DNA from: Hymenobacter daecheongensis DSM 21074
GTDB lineage: Bacteria > Bacteroidota > Bacteroidia > Cytophagales > Hymenobacteraceae
Assembly (NCBI RefSeq): GCF_900141805.1
Contig: NZ_FQYN01000005.1
Location: 62,001 to 126,000 of the forward strand
Reading direction: 5' to 3'
DNA: 64,000 nucleotides
A program made the translations under genes and the position numbers. This document shows, piece by piece, positions 1-7,543 of this stretch (the first letter of the stretch is position 1; each line of letters begins with the position of its first letter). A model generated the notes under the pieces. That model searched no databases, was not told the origin of the DNA, and saw only the letters and a program-made list of their open reading frames with translations.

Positions 1-55
1 TTCCCACCTGCCTACGCCCCCCGGAACCCGGCTGTGGCGGCGCTTGTGAGGCCAG

Positions 56-718
56 CTACGGCCGAGCCAGCGCCACAATATCCGGCACTTCCAGCACCGG
101 CTTGGTGGCCCCGTGGCGCGCAACGTGCAGCATGGCCCGCCCCAGCTCCGCCAGCGTCGACACATACTTGGGTGCCAGCCGCCGCAACGCCGGGTAGAGC
201 CAGCCGAAATACTTGTAGTACGACAGCACGTGCCGCTGCCCCGGCGTGGCCTTCAGGAAGCCCGGCCGGAACATGTAGGCGTGCGCGAAGCCGAGTTTGA
301 GCAGGTCATTCTCCGTTTTGCCCTTCACGCGGGCCCACATCTGGCGGCCCTTTTCCGAACTGTCGGTGCCCGCGCCGGACACGTAGCAGAACGTGAGGCC
401 GGGGTTGCGCGGCAGTAGCGTTTGGGCGAAGTGCAGGGTCAGGTCGTAAGTGAGGCGGCGGTACTCCGGCTCCTGCAGCCCCACAGCCGATACGCCCAGG
501 CAGAAGAAACAGGCATTATAGCCCGTGAGCTGCTCCTGAATCGGCGTCAGGTTGTGGAAGTCGGCGTGGATGATTTCGCGCAGCTTGGGGTGGCTGATGC
601 CACTGGGCCGCCGGCTGATGCTCAGTACCTGCTCCACGTTGGGGTCCTGCAGGCATTCGAGCAGCACGCCCTCACCTACCATGCCGGTGGTACCGGTTAC
701 AATTACACGTAGTTTCAT
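56..718 (-). CDS. NAD(P)-binding epimerase/dehydratase-like protein
   Basis: This 220-residue protein begins with a Rossmann nucleotide-binding fold: a beta strand followed by the glycine pattern TGTTGMVG (residues 8-15), typical of extended short-chain dehydrogenases and NmrA-like proteins. It is short for a full epimerase, and the canonical YxxxK catalytic pair is not obvious, so the substrate cannot be named. The start at 718 (MKLRV) was chosen because the Rossmann strand starts there; an upstream in-frame start at 793 would add 25 residues unlike the family. It is probably cytoplasmic. It stands alone, divergent from the decayed hic locus. Confidence 0.8.
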   Translation of the reverse strand: MKLRVIVTGTTGMVGEGVLLECLQDPNVEQVLSISRRPSGISHPKLREIIHADFHNLTPIQEQLTGYNACFFCLGVSAVGLQEPEYRRLTYDLTLHFAQTLLPRNPGLTFCYVSGAGTDSSEKGRQMWARVKGKTENDLLKLGFAHAYMFRPGFLKATPGQRHVLSYYKYFGWLYPALRRLAPKYVSTLAELGRAMLHVARHGATKPVLEVPDIVALARP

Positions 719-843
719 AGGTGGGAAGACGAGTGCGAAGGAAAAATACTCGAAAACGTAGCGCGAAATATTGCCCGAATGGCCGCCCGGCACGCAGCCG
801 GCGGCTTCTTTGTTAGCTTAGCAAATCAAACGAGCCTACTTGT

Positions 844-1062
844 ATGAAACTCACGCTCATCATTCGTCAGGGAAAAACACACCTGATCGGGCAACTCAAG
901 GAACTGCCGGGCGTGCTCACGTAGGGCAGCACGATAGCCGAGGTGAAAGACAATATCCGCGACGCGCTGGCCCTGTATTTGGAAGATATGCGGGAAGACA
1001 GCGTGGATGCCGCCGACATCATCGCGCAGGAAGAGCTGGAGTTCGTGGAGCAGGCCGCATGA
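844..1062 (+). pseudogene. hicB: HicB-like antitoxin, interrupted by an in-frame stop
   Basis: Reading from ATG 844 gives a HicB-type N-terminus (MKLTLIIRQGKTHLIGQLKE, then LPGVLT) followed by TAG at 922-924. Translation beyond it stays in frame to TGA 1060-1062 and keeps the HicB pattern (IAEVKDNIRDALALYLEDMR). The expected residue at the stop is Gln, so a single CAG to TAG change would explain it. Its end overlaps the following hicA remnant by ATGA. With both partners damaged, the pair is probably inactive. Sequencing error or stop suppression is less likely but not excluded. Confidence 0.8.
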
Positions 1063-1243
1063 AAGGCGGCAAATCCATCAAACATCAGGAAGCCCACGGC
1101 TGCCCGCTACACCGCCACGGCAGCCGCCACGATATTTACAAGAACGAGCAAACCGGCAAGCGCACCAGCGTCCCCGCCACGGCGATATTGACGAGGAGCT
1201 GTGCAAGGAAATCTGCAAGCAGCTGGGGATTCCGAAGGTGTGA
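1059..1243 (+). pseudogene. hicA: HicA-like mRNA interferase toxin, frameshifted
   Basis: The frame starting at ATG 1059 encodes HGCPLHRHGSRHDIYKNEQT, which contains the HicA double-stranded RNA-binding-like core with the catalytic His in GSRHDIY. The frame is lost near the C run at 1172-1175. The neighbouring frame then supplies the expected C-terminus PRHGDIDEELCKEICKQLGI up to TGA 1241-1243. One missing C in that run (four instead of five) restores a normal product of about 61 residues. The overlap with the hicB remnant is the usual translational coupling. Loss of the toxin would have made loss of the antitoxin harmless. Confidence 0.78.
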
Positions 1244-1325
1244 AGCGTTTGCCCCTCTCTTATACTCTGGCCCCAGTGAAAATGGAGGGTTTGGAAGAGT
1301 TTGGCCGTTTCTCTGGTGTAGTAAG

Positions 1326-1733
1326 CTACTGATACCCATCCATTTCAAACCAAGCGTTCAACTCACTTAAAAAGTGAACAAATTTAGTAGTCAAGCGCAA
1401 TCCTGGATTTTCTTTTCTTTTGACTGTAAGCACTACACAGCACTTTGCTGCTAAATCATGCTCTCGCATAAAAGAGCTAATCACATCAGTTTTATTGAAG
1501 AATATCTGATATAGCTTTTCTAGCGCTTCGTCGAGTCCATCACAGTCGTCCGATTCTGGAAGCCTGTACTCCCAGAAGCAGTCTTTGTAAAGTAGAGCAG
1601 GGAAAGAAAGGATCGGTTCACCTTTCAGACCGCTGGATGTGGGCTGTATGCCAAGTACGTTCGAAAACTTCTGAGGTGAGAAATCTTCGCCATAAAACGA
1701 AAGGTAGGCGTACGCCCTAGAATAACGCGACAT
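1326..1733 (-). CDS. DUF4279 domain-containing protein
   Basis: This 135-residue protein resembles the DUF4279 family: an N-terminal beta-strand region (AYLSFYGEDFSPQKFSNVLG), a WEYRLPE motif and a C-terminal half rich in strands (VVLTVKRKENPGLRLTTKFV). Function is unknown in the family. It starts only 6 nt after the ispG stop on the same strand, so it can be co-transcribed with ispG. Its base composition is clearly more AT-rich than the flanking genes, which suggests later acquisition. It lies convergent to the hic remnants. Confidence 0.75.
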   Translation of the reverse strand: MSRYSRAYAYLSFYGEDFSPQKFSNVLGIQPTSSGLKGEPILSFPALLYKDCFWEYRLPESDDCDGLDEALEKLYQIFFNKTDVISSFMREHDLAAKCCVVLTVKRKENPGLRLTTKFVHFLSELNAWFEMDGYQ

Positions 1734-1739
1734 AAAAGC

Positions 1740-3812
1740 CTACCCCACCACCGGCTCCTCCACCAATTCCTTTTCCACCCATCTCCCATCCTCGCGCATC
1801 AGCTCAATCAGCTGGTCCACGGCCTGCTCCTCGGGCACAGATTTTTTGATGACTTCCTGGCCGCGGTAGAGGGCAATCTTGCCTTTGCCCACGCCCACGT
1901 AGCCGTAGTCGGCGTCGGCCATTTCGCCGGGGCCGTTTACGATGCAGCCCATGATGCCGATTTTGACGCCCTTCAGGTGGTCGGTGCGCTTGCGGATCAT
2001 GGCGGTGGTTTCCTGCAAATCGAACAGGGTGCGGCCGCAGCTGGGGCAGCTGATGTACTCGGTTTTGCTCATGCGGGTGCGGGCCGCCTGCAGAATGCCG
2101 AAGCTGAGCTGGTTGAGTTGGTCCAGGGTCTGGAGCCATTCGGCTTTGGGGCGCTCGGGCAGCAGCTCGGTGCTCAGCACCACGCCGTCGCCGAGGCCGT
2201 CGAGCAGTAGGCCGCCCACATCGGTGGCGGCGTAGAGCTGGGTTTGCTCGGGGGTGAGCTCGGGATACTGACGGTTGATGATGACCGGGTTGGTGATGCC
2301 ATTCGTCAGCAGCTCGAAAAACGCGCGGCGGATTTCGGGCATGGCGTGGGCATTGTCGGTGTAGAGAATAACGACGGCCGTGGCATCGTGGCGGAGCTGA
2401 TCGAGGGCTGCCGGCGTGAGCGAGGCCAGGTTGTGAAACACGAAGTTCAGCTCGGGGTGCTTATCCGTGGCCACGGCGTAATCAGCCTGGGTGAGCACCG
2501 GGAAGTGGTCGGGGCGCTGGCCGGCGTCGAGCCAGGCGGCGTAGTCCACCACTTCCTTGAGGCCGTTGGGCAGCATAAAGGGCACCGGGCGCCGGCCCGA
2601 ATACACGTAGTCGGCCCCCAGGTCGTTCATCTGAAACTTATCCAGAAAAGCCGAATACAAATGGCCCACGGCCCGCAAATCGGCATATTCCATTTCGCCC
2701 AGCCGCGAAATATCCACCAGCACGCGGGGCACGTTGGCACCACCGAAGTTTAAAACTTCATGCGTTACGCGGCGGAAATACTGGAAAGGATTGATGGGCG
2801 AATCGGACGGCTCAGTTGTAGCGCGCGCATTAAATGCGGCAAAATCTTCCTCACTTTTCAACTCTGCGCTTCTCGCCAGCACCTCCATATCTGGTAGTGG
2901 CCGAATTGGCTTGGCCTCCTGCGCCCGATGCGTATACCGGTCAATCAGCGCCTTAGCTACCGGCGCTTCGGCTTCGGGGGCTTCGGTGAGGCTCACGCGC
3001 ACGGTGTCGCCGAGGCCGTCTTCGAGCAGCGTGCCAATGCCCACGGCCGACTTGATGCGGCCGTCTTCGGCTTCGCCGGCTTCGGTTACGCCCAGGTGCA
3101 GCGGGTAGGGCTGCAGGCCTTCCTCGTCGAGCTTCTGCACCAAGAGGCGGTAGGCCTGCACCATCACCTGGGTGTTGCTGGCCTTCATGCTCAGCACCAC
3201 GTCGTAGTAGTTTTCCTCCTCGCAGAGGCGCAAAAACTCCAGCGCCGACTCTACCATGCCCAGCGGCGTGTCGCCGTAGCGGCTCAGAATTCGGTCGGAC
3301 AAGGAGCCGTGGTTGGTGCCGATGCGCATGGCCGTGCCGTACTGCTTGCAGATCTGGACCAGCGGGCGGAACCGTTCCCGGATGCGCTCCACCTCGGCCG
3401 CGTAGCTGCTGTCGGTGTACTCAATCACGTCGAATTTCTTCTTGTCGGCGTAGTTGCCGGGGTTCACGCGCACTTTTTCCACGATGCGGGCGGCCAACTC
3501 GGCGGCGTTGGGCGTGAAGTGGATGTCGGCAATGAGCGGCACGGTGCAGCCGCGCTTGCGCAGCTCCTTCTTGATTTCCAAGAGGTTCTGCGCCTCCTTC
3601 ACGCTGGGAGCCGTGATGCGCACGTACTCGCAGCCGGCCGCCACCATGCGCAGCGTCTGCTCCACCGAGCCCAGCGTGTCCATGGTGTCCACGGTGGTCA
3701 TGCTCTGCACCCGAATCGGGTTGAGGCCGCCCAGGGGCAGGTCACCGATTTTCACTTCACGGCTGAAACGGCGCTTGTATTCGGTGAGGCTGGGGCAATA
3801 CGTCTTGTTCAT
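1740..3812 (-). CDS. ispG: 4-hydroxy-3-methylbut-2-enyl diphosphate synthase, long form
   Basis: IspG (GcpE) converts methylerythritol cyclodiphosphate to HMBPP in the MEP isoprenoid pathway, using a 4Fe-4S cluster. The N-terminal half is a TIM barrel (GLNPIRVQSMTTVDT near the start; VRVNPGNY). The C-terminal reductase-like domain holds the cluster cysteines in SCPSCGRTL and GIMGCIVNGPGE (about residues 588-632). At 690 residues it is far longer than the ~370-residue E. coli type because of an inserted central domain (about residues 270-560), as in Bacteroidota, Chlamydiae and plants. A -7 element lies at 3848-3855. Confidence 0.96.
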   Translation of the reverse strand: MNKTYCPSLTEYKRRFSREVKIGDLPLGGLNPIRVQSMTTVDTMDTLGSVEQTLRMVAAGCEYVRITAPSVKEAQNLLEIKKELRKRGCTVPLIADIHFTPNAAELAARIVEKVRVNPGNYADKKKFDVIEYTDSSYAAEVERIRERFRPLVQICKQYGTAMRIGTNHGSLSDRILSRYGDTPLGMVESALEFLRLCEEENYYDVVLSMKASNTQVMVQAYRLLVQKLDEEGLQPYPLHLGVTEAGEAEDGRIKSAVGIGTLLEDGLGDTVRVSLTEAPEAEAPVAKALIDRYTHRAQEAKPIRPLPDMEVLARSAELKSEEDFAAFNARATTEPSDSPINPFQYFRRVTHEVLNFGGANVPRVLVDISRLGEMEYADLRAVGHLYSAFLDKFQMNDLGADYVYSGRRPVPFMLPNGLKEVVDYAAWLDAGQRPDHFPVLTQADYAVATDKHPELNFVFHNLASLTPAALDQLRHDATAVVILYTDNAHAMPEIRRAFFELLTNGITNPVIINRQYPELTPEQTQLYAATDVGGLLLDGLGDGVVLSTELLPERPKAEWLQTLDQLNQLSFGILQAARTRMSKTEYISCPSCGRTLFDLQETTAMIRKRTDHLKGVKIGIMGCIVNGPGEMADADYGYVGVGKGKIALYRGQEVIKKSVPEEQAVDQLIELMREDGRWVEKELVEEPVVG

Positions 3813-3847
3813 ATAAATAACCCGAGGGAGGAGTTTCGTCTGATAAA

Positions 3848-3855
3848 CAAAGGTA
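3848..3855 (-). promoter_or_regulatory. ispG promoter -7 element
   Basis: The reverse strand reads TACCTTTG, a match to the Bacteroidota -7 consensus TAnnTTTG, about 36 nt upstream of the ispG ATG. The only TTG candidate for a -33 element (CAA on the + strand at 3881-3883) is spaced 25 bp away, longer than the usual 19-22. Confidence 0.55.
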
Positions 3856-3927
3856 CGGAAGGTTTGTAGTCAGCCGGCTGCAAATGGGTTTTGCGGCACC
3901 GAACTGGTGAATGCCATTGGCAAAAAA

Positions 3928-4026
3928 GAACGTCCTGCTGAGCTTGTCGAAGCATCTCTCCCGCTTCGTTGGGTTAGCATCACAACGAAGCGGGAGAGAT
4001 GCTTCGACAAGCTCAGCAGGACGTTC
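3928..4026. repeat. Perfect 44-bp inverted repeat, 11-nt loop
   Basis: Arms at 3928-3971 and 3983-4026 are exact reverse complements over 44 nt with an 11-nt loop. It contains CTGAGCTTGTCGAAGC, which I recall as a common core of dispersed intergenic repeats in many bacteria. It sits between the stop of the quinone oxidoreductase gene and the ispG promoter, both on the minus strand. The stem has no T tract, so it is not a classic intrinsic terminator; it is more likely a repeat element. Confidence 0.9.
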
Positions 4027-4056
4027 CTTCTATCGTCACGTTCTTCCAATAAAGTT

Positions 4057-5034
4057 CTACGCCCCCACTTCCAACACTATCTTCCCGATGTGCTCGCTGC
4101 TTTCCAGTAGCCGGTGGGCCGCCGCCGCCTCGGCTAGCGGAAACGTGCGGTAGATAACCGGCCGGAACTGCCCGGCGGCCAGCAGCGGCCAGACGTGGCG
4201 CTCCACCTCGGCGGCCAGCGCCGCCTTAAAGTCGGCGGAGCGCGGGCGTAGCGTGCTGCCGGTGAGGGTGAGACGGCGGCGCATCAGGTCCAGGGCATTC
4301 ACATCCATTTTGCCGCCCTGCATGGCGTTGATGAACACCAGCCGGCCGTCGTCTTTGAGCAGGCGCAGGTTGCGGGGCGTGTAGTCGCCGCCAACCATGT
4401 CCAGCACCACATCGGCCCCGCCGGCGGCCTGCACGATGGCCTCAAAGTCCTCGGTTTTATAATTGATGGCCCGCGTGGCGCCCAGCTGCTCGCAGGCGCG
4501 GGCTTTCTCGGGGCTGCCCACGGTAGCAAACACCGGGCTGCCCAGCGCGTGGGCCAGCTGAATGGCCGTGATGCCGATGCCGCTGCTGCCGCCGTGCACC
4601 AGCAGCGTTTCGCCGGGTCGCAGCCGGCCGCGCTGAAACACGTTGTGCCACACCGTAAACGTGGTTTCGGGCAGCGAAGCGGCCTCCGGCAGGGTCCAGC
4701 CGGTGGGCACGGGCAGGCAGTGGCGGGCATCGGCCACGGCAAAGTCGGCATAGCCGCCGGCTGTCAGCAGCGCGCACACCGCGTCGCCTGGGTGCCAGCG
4801 CACCACCGCGGCCCCGCACTTTTCCACCACACCGGCCACTTCAAGGCCCGGCACGAGGCCCGTCACGTCGCCGCTGCCCGCGTATTTGCCCTGGCGCAGC
4901 AATACGTCGGGGCGGTTCAGGCCGGCGGCTTGCACCCGAATCAGCACTTCGTGGGCAGCCGGCTCCGGCACGGGCCGCGGCTGGTGGCGCAGCACCTCCG
5001 GGCCGCCGGGCGCGCTAATGACAATGGCGTTCAT
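4057..5034 (-). CDS. NAD(P)H:quinone oxidoreductase (zinc-less MDR, PIG3-like)
   Basis: This 325-residue medium-chain dehydrogenase/reductase starts MNAIVISAPGGPEVL, as in the PIG3/quinone oxidoreductase branch. It has a GroES-like N-terminal domain (AAGLNRPDVLLRQGKY, residues 37-51) and a Rossmann domain with the dinucleotide site HGGSSGIG (147-154). Zinc-ligand cysteines of alcohol dehydrogenases are absent, as expected for the quinone-reductase type. It probably reduces quinones or enoyl ketones with NADPH in the cytoplasm. An in-frame ATG at 5064 would add ten residues; 5034 matches the family N-terminus. Confidence 0.88.
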   Translation of the reverse strand: MNAIVISAPGGPEVLRHQPRPVPEPAAHEVLIRVQAAGLNRPDVLLRQGKYAGSGDVTGLVPGLEVAGVVEKCGAAVVRWHPGDAVCALLTAGGYADFAVADARHCLPVPTGWTLPEAASLPETTFTVWHNVFQRGRLRPGETLLVHGGSSGIGITAIQLAHALGSPVFATVGSPEKARACEQLGATRAINYKTEDFEAIVQAAGGADVVLDMVGGDYTPRNLRLLKDDGRLVFINAMQGGKMDVNALDLMRRRLTLTGSTLRPRSADFKAALAAEVERHVWPLLAAGQFRPVIYRTFPLAEAAAAHRLLESSEHIGKIVLEVGA

Positions 5035-5178
5035 TTGGTCGGTTCGTGGTGAGGTTTTAGTCATTATGTGCGTTGTTTGTACAGGTGCTACGGTTCTGCT
5101 CGCCGAGCGGCAGCGCCCCGGCTTCTACGTTCGGGAGTCGTCACCCGGTCAGCACCCATCCCTCTGCCTTCCCCTGCC

Positions 5179-5682
5179 ATGAAAAAGCTCACCTTCCACC
5201 CTATTTTCAGCGCCGCCAAAGCCACCGGCCTGCTGGCCTGGCAAACCGGCCGGGTTTTTCAGCAGCTCGCCAAAAAGGCGCTCGATGCCGTGCAGGAAGT
5301 GCTGCAGGCCGAAATCAGGAAGGGCAACGTGCAGTTGGTCACCGATTTTCTGACCGACAAGGCCCTGCCCGCGGCCAAGGCGCTGTTGCTGGAGCGCATG
5401 GCCACGCGCCTGCTGGTGCGCATCGGCCTGCGCGGGGCGCTGGCCTCCAATGTAGTGGGCTGGATTTTGCCGTTCGTGCTGGAGCGGCTGGTGAAAGTGG
5501 GCGTCAAGACCGGTTTTTTTGAGAAAGTGAAAAGCCACGGCACCGTGACCGAGGCCCTGCACCGTCTTGAAGAGCTTAAGCGGGCCACCTGGAAGTTTAT
5601 TGCCCCCGATGCCGGCAGCGGGGCCGAGCTGGTAACGGAGGAAGAAATTGTGGAGCAGAAATTACTCAATACCAAAGCATAG
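5179..5682 (+). CDS. Conserved hypothetical protein
   Basis: A 167-residue protein I do not recognise. The first 100 residues are largely amphipathic helix (AWQTGRVFQQLAKKALDAVQ), followed by one hydrophobic stretch (ASNVVGWILPFVLERLVKVG, about residues 93-112) that could be a membrane-associated helix, and an acidic C-terminus. There is no signal peptide. The start at 5179 (MKKLTF) was chosen over an upstream frame extension that is Arg/Pro-rich and unlike a protein N-terminus. It is followed after 52 nt by the T9SS-tail mini-protein. Confidence 0.65.
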   Translation: MKKLTFHPIFSAAKATGLLAWQTGRVFQQLAKKALDAVQEVLQAEIRKGNVQLVTDFLTDKALPAAKALLLERMATRLLVRIGLRGALASNVVGWILPFVLERLVKVGVKTGFFEKVKSHGTVTEALHRLEELKRATWKFIAPDAGSGAELVTEEEIVEQKLLNTKA

Positions 5683-5734
5683 CTCTATATTTGTTTCAAA
5701 TAAATAGTATTTATATCCCAAATAAGCAATTCAC

Positions 5735-6082
5735 ATGTTTCGTCTAGCTACTCTCCGCGCCATTGGCTTCCGTTGCTGCTTGTTGCTGTTGCTCGGCTCG
5801 TATGCGCGCCCGGCCGCCGCGAAGGACGAGCAAGGCCTACAGCTGCATCATGACGCAGTGCACCAAGCTGTTACCATTCATCTGCCGGCCACAGCTCCGC
5901 GCAACAACCTATACCTGAGCGTATTGGATGCGGCCGGCCGCGTGGTATACCGCAAACCGCTCGATACTTCTTCCGGCCCGCTTATCTCGCTGCCCCTGAA
6001 TAACTACGCGGCTGGCACCTACGTGCTGATTGTGGAAGGACCCAAAGGCTACAACATCGCGCAGCGCCTGGTGCTGAAATAG
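5735..6082 (+). CDS. Small secreted protein with T9SS-type C-terminal sorting domain
   Basis: This 115-residue product has a hydrophobic N-terminal signal peptide (about residues 13-29, ending ARPAAA). The remaining ~85 residues resemble a type A C-terminal sorting domain of the type IX secretion system: NNLYLSVLDAAGRVVY, then LPLNNYAAGTYVLIVEG and a terminal QRLVLK. In known cases this domain is a tail on a large cargo that directs export and is then cleaved. Here almost nothing precedes it, so the gene may be a remnant of a larger exoprotein or a stand-alone domain. A weak AT-rich leader lies at 5683-5734. Confidence 0.7.
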   Translation: MFRLATLRAIGFRCCLLLLLGSYARPAAAKDEQGLQLHHDAVHQAVTIHLPATAPRNNLYLSVLDAAGRVVYRKPLDTSSGPLISLPLNNYAAGTYVLIVEGPKGYNIAQRLVLK

Positions 6083-6118
6083 GCCCGGCCCGACTGGCAA
6101 AAACCCATTCTCTTTTCA

Positions 6119-6184
6119 CGCAACAACGGACCGGACGGGCGAAGCAGCTTGGTAGCTGCTTCGCCCGTCCGGTCCGTTGTTGCG
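6119..6184. repeat. 31-bp perfect inverted repeat at a convergent junction
   Basis: Arms 6119-6149 and 6154-6184 are exact reverse complements, with a 4-nt loop (TGGT). It lies between the ends of the T9SS-tail gene and the minus-strand lipoprotein gene, so it could stop transcription from either side, although no U-rich tail follows the stem. Confidence 0.9.
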
Positions 6185-6225
6185 CGTAGCCGGATGAAAA
6201 GCGGGCCGGAATATCCGGCCAGGGC

Positions 6226-7299
6226 TTATTTAGCCAGATCCGCCGGAGCGCCTACCAGCGCGTCCAGCTCTCCGCTGATGTGCGCGAACAGCTTCAGCAG
6301 CGCAGCCGGCGCGTCTTCTTCGGCCTGCACGGTTTTGCTGCTGCCATCGGGCTGCCGGATGGTGAGAATGGTGGAGGGCAAATCGGAAGTGTTGCCGGTG
6401 TAGCGGCTTTTAAACTCGGCAAAGCCCATATTTTGCGCCTCACTCACCAGGTCGCTGACCCTGTCGGCGGGCAGCTGCAGCTGGTGGGTGCCGAGGCTGG
6501 CTACGTGCTGCCGGCCCTCGTACGTCACCCGGCCATCGGCCCAGAAAGTAGCCGTAAAATCGGGACACAAACCCATGCAGGGGGTTTTGGCGAAGATCAG
6601 CAGCGGCTCCTGGCGGTCGATTTCCGTCAGCTTGCCGCCGCCGGTAGGGTTCGTGGTTTCCAGCGGCATCTTGATACCGCCCGTTTCCCAGCTGGTAGGC
6701 GGCTTGATACCCCCCGTTTCGTGCTTCACGGGCGGCTGCTCCGGGTTCCGTATTTCATCCTCCGCCGGCGGCTTGATGTTGATGGCCTCGCCCGAGCCCC
6801 CCGCCGACGGCGGCTTGATGCCGCCGGTCTGCCAGTCGGTGGGCGGCGTTTTGATGATAACGGTTTCGCCCTCCACCGGCGGCTTGATGGTGACCGGGCC
6901 GCTGCCGGCGGGCGGCGTTTTAATGCCACCGGTTTCCCAACTCGGTGGCGGAGTTTTGATACCGCCGGTTTCGCCTCCGGTGGGTGGCGGGGACTTGATG
7001 CCGCCGGTTTCCCAGGTGGGCGGGGGCGTTTTGATGCCGCCGGTCTGGCCGCTGCCGGTGGGCGGCTTGGTGCCGCCGGTGGACGGAGTTTTTATCACAT
7101 CCGGGCCGCTGCCGCCCACTGGGGGCCGCACGCCGCCGATTTGGCCGCCCCCAGGCGGGTAGTAGGCCGGTCCGCGCGAGTGGTAGGTGCTGCGCCGCGT
7201 CTGCGTCGACTGCCGGTGGTCGAGGCCGTAGTAGTTGACGGTGCAGGAAGTCAGGCCCAGGCCCAACAGCACCAGGGCCGGAAGTAGCGGATGCTTCAT
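6226..7299 (-). CDS. Repeat-rich lipoprotein with DUF6438-like C-terminal domain
   Basis: This 357-residue protein has a lipoprotein signal peptide with lipobox LTSC (about residues 16-19). Residues ~40-225 are a low-complexity Pro/Gly/Thr/Lys region. The core TGGIKxP occurs seven times, with diverged variants (VTIKPP, INIKPP, VIIKTPP) bringing the total to about thirteen. The C-terminal ~130 residues (LLIFAKTPCMGLCPDFTATF, then WADGRVTYEG) resemble DUF6438, with the characteristic PCxGxCP motif. It is likely an outer membrane or periplasmic lipoprotein with the repeats as a flexible spacer. It follows glnN on the same strand but is separated by a terminator. Confidence 0.8.
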   Translation of the reverse strand: MKHPLLPALVLLGLGLTSCTVNYYGLDHRQSTQTRRSTYHSRGPAYYPPGGGQIGGVRPPVGGSGPDVIKTPSTGGTKPPTGSGQTGGIKTPPPTWETGGIKSPPPTGGETGGIKTPPPSWETGGIKTPPAGSGPVTIKPPVEGETVIIKTPPTDWQTGGIKPPSAGGSGEAINIKPPAEDEIRNPEQPPVKHETGGIKPPTSWETGGIKMPLETTNPTGGGKLTEIDRQEPLLIFAKTPCMGLCPDFTATFWADGRVTYEGRQHVASLGTHQLQLPADRVSDLVSEAQNMGFAEFKSRYTGNTSDLPSTILTIRQPDGSSKTVQAEEDAPAALLKLFAHISGELDALVGAPADLAK

Positions 7300-7455
7300 G
7301 ATTTTGGATTTTGGGGAGAGATGGGAAGTGTGATAGCCAAAATTCCAAAAAGCGGGCCAGTATCAGGCAACTCTAATATTCGGAGCTAACCTACGCCGCG
7401 TCCGCACGGCTTACAAGTTGATTTACAAGCAGTAGCATTATCTAAAATCGGGCAC

Positions 7456-7483
7456 AAAAAAAGCCGCCCCACCCGGAACGGCT
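7456..7483 (-). terminator. Intrinsic terminator of glnN
   Basis: Read on the minus strand, AGCCGTTCC (7483-7475) pairs with GGGGCGGCT (7470-7462) through nine pairs including two G-U, with a 4-nt loop, followed by a run of Ts at 7461-7456. It lies about 60 nt after the glnN stop codon. Confidence 0.75.
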
Positions 7484-7543
7484 CTTAATGAAATCGGGGC
7501 GGAGAAAAATTCCCACCCAACTCCGGCCCGATTCTAACCGCTG

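Noticed and set aside
1740..3812. IspG of 690 residues as a gene fusion
   Set aside because: The long form with an inserted central domain is standard in Bacteroidota, Chlamydiae and plants, so its length is not unusual here.
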